A DNA stretch of 64,000 bases from Ideonella_A sakaiensis_A (GTDB taxonomy: Bacteria; Pseudomonadota; Gammaproteobacteria; Burkholderiales; Burkholderiaceae_C), in the NCBI RefSeq assembly GCF_048320135.1, contig NZ_CP182947.1, forward strand, positions 2,976,001 through 3,040,000, written 5' to 3'. The translations under genes and the position numbers were made by a program. Shown piece after piece: positions 60,682-64,000 of the stretch. Each line of letters starts with the position of its first letter. Position 1 is the stretch's first letter. Below the pieces are notes generated by a model. That model was not told where the DNA came from, did no database searches, and saw only the letters and a program-made list of their open reading frames with translations.

Positions 60682-62966
60682 AGCTCGTCCCTGCGACCGG
60701 GCGTCGCCCCATCGACGCTGCTGACGAGCCGGCGTGGCGGCTGCGCGCCGTCCCAGCCGCCAATCCTTCGCCATCGCGAATCCTGCTGGTCGATGACGAG
60801 GAGCGGCTTCGGCTGAGCCTGGCCGCCTATCTGAAAAGCCGCGGCTATTCGGCACTTCCGGTGGCCAGCGCGGAAGCCGCGATTGGCCTGCTCGGCCACG
60901 AGCAATTCGATCTGGTGCTGCTCGACCTGCACATGCCGGGCCTCGGCGGGCACGCGGTGCTGAAACATGTCGGGGAACGCGCGCTCGACGTGGCGGTGGT
61001 CGTGCTCAGCGGCGAGACCGACATCGAGGCGGCGATCGGCGCATTGCGTGGCGGGGCCGACGATTTCGTGCGCAAGCCGTATGTGCTGCCAGACCTGCTG
61101 CGCACCATAGACAATACGCTGCAGCGTCGCCGGCTGCAGATCGAGAATCGGCGGATGGCCGAACGGCTCGAGGAATCCGAGCGCCTGTATCGGCATCTGG
61201 TGAACAGTTCACCCGACGTGATCTACACGCTCGATACGCGTGGCCACTTCACCTTCGTCAACGACCGTTTCGAAAGCCTGCTCGGCATCGAACCCGGCGC
61301 ACTGATCGGCAAGCATTTTTCGCAGCTGATCCACGACGACGATGTCGCCGCCGCGCACCATGTCTTCCACGAGCGCCGCGCCGGCGAACGTGCCTCTCGC
61401 AATGTCGAACTTCGGCTGCGGCCACGACCGGCGCCGCGCCCGCTTGGCAGTGCAGTGCCGCAGGTCATCACGCTGCTGTTCAATTCGATCGCGATGTATG
61501 CGCCGGCCGAGCCGGCCGGCGGCCTGACGAACCCGGTCTACGGCGGCACCTATGGTGTCGCGCGCGACATCACCGAGCGCAAGCGGGCCGAGGAAAAGAT
61601 CTCGCATCAGGCCTACCACGACATCCTGACCGACCTGCCGAACCGCATCCTGTTTCGCGACCGGCTCGACGTCGCGATGCTGCAGGCCACGCGCAACGGC
61701 TGCGAACTGGCGGTGATGTTCATCGACCTCGATCGCTTCAAGCTGGTCAACGACACGCTTGGCCACCTGACCGGGGACGACCTGCTGAAGCAGGCTGCCG
61801 GCCGGCTGAAGGACGCGCTGCGTGCTGGCGATACGCTGGCCAGGCTGGGTGGCGACGAATTCATCATCATGCTGCCACGGCTGTCGAGCCGCGAGGATGC
61901 AAGCGTCGTCGCGCTGAAGATCCTCGAATGCCTGCAGCTGCCGTTCCAGCTTGGCCAGCACGAGGTTCGCATCTCGGCCAGCATCGGCATCGCGGTGTAT
62001 CCGGCGCACGGCACGACGATCGACCAGCTGCTTGCGCACGCCGACATCGCGATGTACCGCATCAAGGCGGAGGGCAAGAACGGCCACTGCTTCTTCCACC
62101 CGGAAATGCTCGATGCCTCGCAGCAGAAGCTGTCGCTCGACAAGGGCCTGCGGCTGGCGCTGCAGAACGGCGAGCTCGAGATGTACTACCAGCCGCAGAT
62201 CGACGTGCGCAGCGGCCGCATCATCGGTGCCGAGGGCCTGATGCGCTGGCACCATCCGCAGCGCGGACTGTTGACGGCCGGGGAATTCCTGCCATTTGCC
62301 GAGGAGGCCGGTCTGATCGTGCCGGTCAGCGACTGGATGCTCGAGACGCTGTGCCGTGACCTGGTCGCCTGGAACGGGCTCGGCGCCGACGACGTGATGA
62401 TGGCGATCAATCTGTCGCCGCAGTATCTGGAGCGAGGCAATTTCGTCAAGAAGCTGCTCGATGCGCAGGCCCGCTGGGGCTTCCCGATGAACCGCGTCGA
62501 GGTCGAGATCACCGAGAACATCAGCATCCGCAACCCGCAGTACGTGATCGACCAGCTCAATGTGCTGTGCCGGCTCGGCGTCAGTGTCGCGATCGACGAT
62601 TTCGGCACCGGCTATTCGTCACTCGCCTACCTGCACCGTTTTCCGGTCGGCACCGTGAAGATCGACCAGTCGTTCGTGCGCGAGATCAGCCATGCGAAGG
62701 GGCCGTGCCCGGTCGTGCTGGCGATCATCTCGATGGCGACCGGGCTCGGCATGAACGTGATCGCCGAAGGCGTCGAGACGACCGAGGAGTCGCAATACCT
62801 GGAGCAGGCCGGTTGCCCCCGCATGCAGGGCTTCCTGTTCCACCCGCCGATTCCGAACGGCCAGTTCATGCAACTGCTCGGCGAACAGTCGGCCGGGCGT
62901 CGGCCGGCGGCTTGGCACGGCAACCGCCATCCGGGCGGACAAGGCCGGCTGCTGTTCGAGAGCTGA
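60678..62966 (+). CDS. Response regulator with PAS, GGDEF and EAL domains (c-di-GMP turnover)
   Basis: The 762-residue protein has a receiver domain (acid pair D39-D40, phosphoacceptor D83, S111, K133), then PAS (about 166-305; VNSSPDVIYTLDTRGHFTFVN). GGDEF (391-395, intact) makes it a potential diguanylate cyclase. A C-terminal EAL domain has E519 in EGLMRWHHP, NLSPQY, ITEN, DDFGTGYSS, KIDQSF and EGVET. All catalytic EAL positions are kept, with Gly for Ala in EAL. ATG 60678 overlaps the kinase stop as ATGA. Confidence 0.95.
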   Translation: MKLVPATGRRPIDAADEPAWRLRAVPAANPSPSRILLVDDEERLRLSLAAYLKSRGYSALPVASAEAAIGLLGHEQFDLVLLDLHMPGLGGHAVLKHVGERALDVAVVVLSGETDIEAAIGALRGGADDFVRKPYVLPDLLRTIDNTLQRRRLQIENRRMAERLEESERLYRHLVNSSPDVIYTLDTRGHFTFVNDRFESLLGIEPGALIGKHFSQLIHDDDVAAAHHVFHERRAGERASRNVELRLRPRPAPRPLGSAVPQVITLLFNSIAMYAPAEPAGGLTNPVYGGTYGVARDITERKRAEEKISHQAYHDILTDLPNRILFRDRLDVAMLQATRNGCELAVMFIDLDRFKLVNDTLGHLTGDDLLKQAAGRLKDALRAGDTLARLGGDEFIIMLPRLSSREDASVVALKILECLQLPFQLGQHEVRISASIGIAVYPAHGTTIDQLLAHADIAMYRIKAEGKNGHCFFHPEMLDASQQKLSLDKGLRLALQNGELEMYYQPQIDVRSGRIIGAEGLMRWHHPQRGLLTAGEFLPFAEEAGLIVPVSDWMLETLCRDLVAWNGLGADDVMMAINLSPQYLERGNFVKKLLDAQARWGFPMNRVEVEITENISIRNPQYVIDQLNVLCRLGVSVAIDDFGTGYSSLAYLHRFPVGTVKIDQSFVREISHAKGPCPVVLAIISMATGLGMNVIAEGVETTEESQYLEQAGCPRMQGFLFHPPIPNGQFMQLLGEQSAGRRPAAWHGNRHPGGQGRLLFES

Positions 62967-62975
62967 CCGCCGCCG

Positions 62976-64000
62976 TCAGCGAGGCTCGGCGCCGAACAGG
63001 TCGCCGCCGCTGCCGGCCGGCGGTGCCACGCCGAGGTGCCGATAGGCGGCCAGGGTCGCAACCCGGCCGCGCGGCGTGCGTTGCAGGAAACCCTGCTGGA
63101 TCAGATAGGGTTCGATCACGTCCTCGATCGTCCCCGGCTCCTCGCCGATCGCCGCGGCGACGTTGTCCAGCCCGACCGGACCGCCATCGAAGCGGTGCAC
63201 GACCGCTTCGAGCAATTTCCTGTCCATCACATCGAATCCCTGCGGATCGACGTCGAGCATCGCCAGCGCGAGGTCGGCCACCGCCTTGTCGATGCGGCCG
63301 TTGCCCTTGACGTCGGCAAAATCGCGGACCCGGCGCAGCAGCCGGTTGGCGATGCGCGGCGTCCCGCGCGAGCGGCGCGCGATCTCGTAGGCGCCTTCGC
63401 GGTCGGTTGGTACCTTCAGCAGCCCCGCCGAACGGTCGACGATCCGCGCCAGCTCGTCGGCGCTGTAGAACTCGAGGCGGGCGACGATGCCAAAGCGGTC
63501 GCGCAGCGGGTTCGTCAACATGCCGGCGCGGGTCGTCGCGCCGACCAGCGTGAACGGCTGCAGGTCGAGCTTGATGCTGCGCGCTGCCGGCCCCTCGCCG
63601 ATCATGATGTCGATCTGGTAGTCCTCGAGCGCCGGATAAAGAATCTCCTCGACGACCGGGCTGAGCCGGTGGATCTCGTCGATGAACAACACGTCGTTGC
63701 GCTCGAGGTTGGTCAGGATCGCCGCCAGATCCTTCGGCTTCTCGAGCACTGGCCCGCTGGTCTGCCGCAGGTTGACGCCGAGCTCGTTGGCGATGATGTG
63801 GCTCAGCGTCGTCTTGCCCAGGCCGGGTGGGCCGAACAGCAACACGTGGTCCATCGCCTCGCTGCGTTTTCTGGCCGCGCCGATGAATATCTCGAGTTGC
63901 TCGCGTGCCTTCACCTGTCCGACATAATCGCGCATCCCTCGCGGGCGCAAGGCACGCTCGATCGCTTCCTCGTTCGGCGATGTCGGCGCGGCGCTGACGA
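62976..64000 (-). CDS. ruvB: Holliday junction branch migration ATPase RuvB (5' end beyond window)
   Basis: RuvB drives branch migration of Holliday junctions with RuvA. The visible 341 codons run from the N-terminal PNEEAIERALRPRGMRDYVGQ segment through Walker A LLFGPPGLGKTTL and Walker B VLFIDEIHRLSP. Sensor segments LVGATTRAGMLTNPLRDRFG follow, then the C-terminal winged helix ending PYLIQQGFLQRTPRGR. The frame stays open to 64000, and about 15-20 residues are missing. It converges with the GGDEF-EAL gene 9 bp away. Confidence 0.97.
   Translation of the reverse strand, partial: VSAAPTSPNEEAIERALRPRGMRDYVGQVKAREQLEIFIGAARKRSEAMDHVLLFGPPGLGKTTLSHIIANELGVNLRQTSGPVLEKPKDLAAILTNLERNDVLFIDEIHRLSPVVEEILYPALEDYQIDIMIGEGPAARSIKLDLQPFTLVGATTRAGMLTNPLRDRFGIVARLEFYSADELARIVDRSAGLLKVPTDREGAYEIARRSRGTPRIANRLLRRVRDFADVKGNGRIDKAVADLALAMLDVDPQGFDVMDRKLLEAVVHRFDGGPVGLDNVAAAIGEEPGTIEDVIEPYLIQQGFLQRTPRGRVATLAAYRHLGVAPPAGSGGDLFGAEPR

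Overview
The window is dense, GC-rich chromosomal DNA carrying 63 protein-coding genes that I can support. Nothing in it looks mobile: I see no tRNA, rRNA, insertion sequence, phage gene or CRISPR array. Gene content and order point to a betaproteobacterium, most likely of the order Burkholderiales. The evidence is the runs dprA-LysM-def-fmt, pgk-pyk...fba-purC-purE-purK-sua5 and tsaB-rimI-udg, an S-adenosylhomocysteine (SAH) riboswitch before ahcY, and several families typical of that order (DUF1631, DUF2145, DUF1840, DUF6279). The species cannot be named from this sequence alone.

Layout. 1-6.6 kb: a truncated fatty-acid beta-oxidation fusion enzyme, a Tat-exported DUF882 protein, two secreted proteins, a CmpX-type membrane protein and a YihY-type membrane protein. 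6.8-12.6 kb: yajC-secD-secF, then a large DUF1631 gene. 12.6-18.3 kb: smg, dprA and a LysM protein on the minus strand, then def, fmt and htpX on the plus strand. 18.3-19.9 kb: a lipoprotein and the AzlCD exporter. 20-33.6 kb: a central-carbon and purine block (pgk, pyk, ilvA, ppsA, fba, purC, an unknown helical-repeat gene, a thioredoxin-TPR chaperedoxin, purE, purK, sua5). 33.7-41.6 kb: a GDSL-like lipoprotein, a SemiSWEET, dacB, tsaB-rimI-udg, glmU and two lipoproteins. 41.7-52 kb: ttcA, folB, a short-chain reductase, a MidA-type methyltransferase, DUF2905, cca, gst, an NDUFA9-like protein, slt, and two 5-formyl-THF cyclo-ligases flanking a TfoX-like gene. 52-55.9 kb: the methyl-cycle unit ahcY-tlyA-metF, read leftward from an SAH riboswitch. 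56-64 kb: DUF1840, a phosphatase, a DSD1-family PLP enzyme, a two-gene signalling operon (HDOD-GAF-histidine kinase plus Rec-PAS-GGDEF-EAL), and ruvB cut by the window end.

The window is mostly core metabolism and information processing. The less ordinary signals are in the leaders and spacers. The purC start sits against a terminator hairpin whose loop encodes a good -10 hexamer. Very short upstream reading frames abut or overlap ppsA and purE. Five start codons, four of genes and one of a short upstream frame, lie exactly 6 nt after a -10-like hexamer, suggesting leaderless mRNAs. A structured intergenic repeat occurs twice. Several divergent gene pairs are separated by only 12-19 bp.

Functional links: the glycolytic block puts pyruvate kinase and its gluconeogenic opponent PEP synthase in one co-directional stretch. 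The riboswitch ties SAH removal to methyltetrahydrofolate synthesis. sua5 and tsaB both serve tRNA t6A modification, with ttcA and cca adding further tRNA maturation steps.
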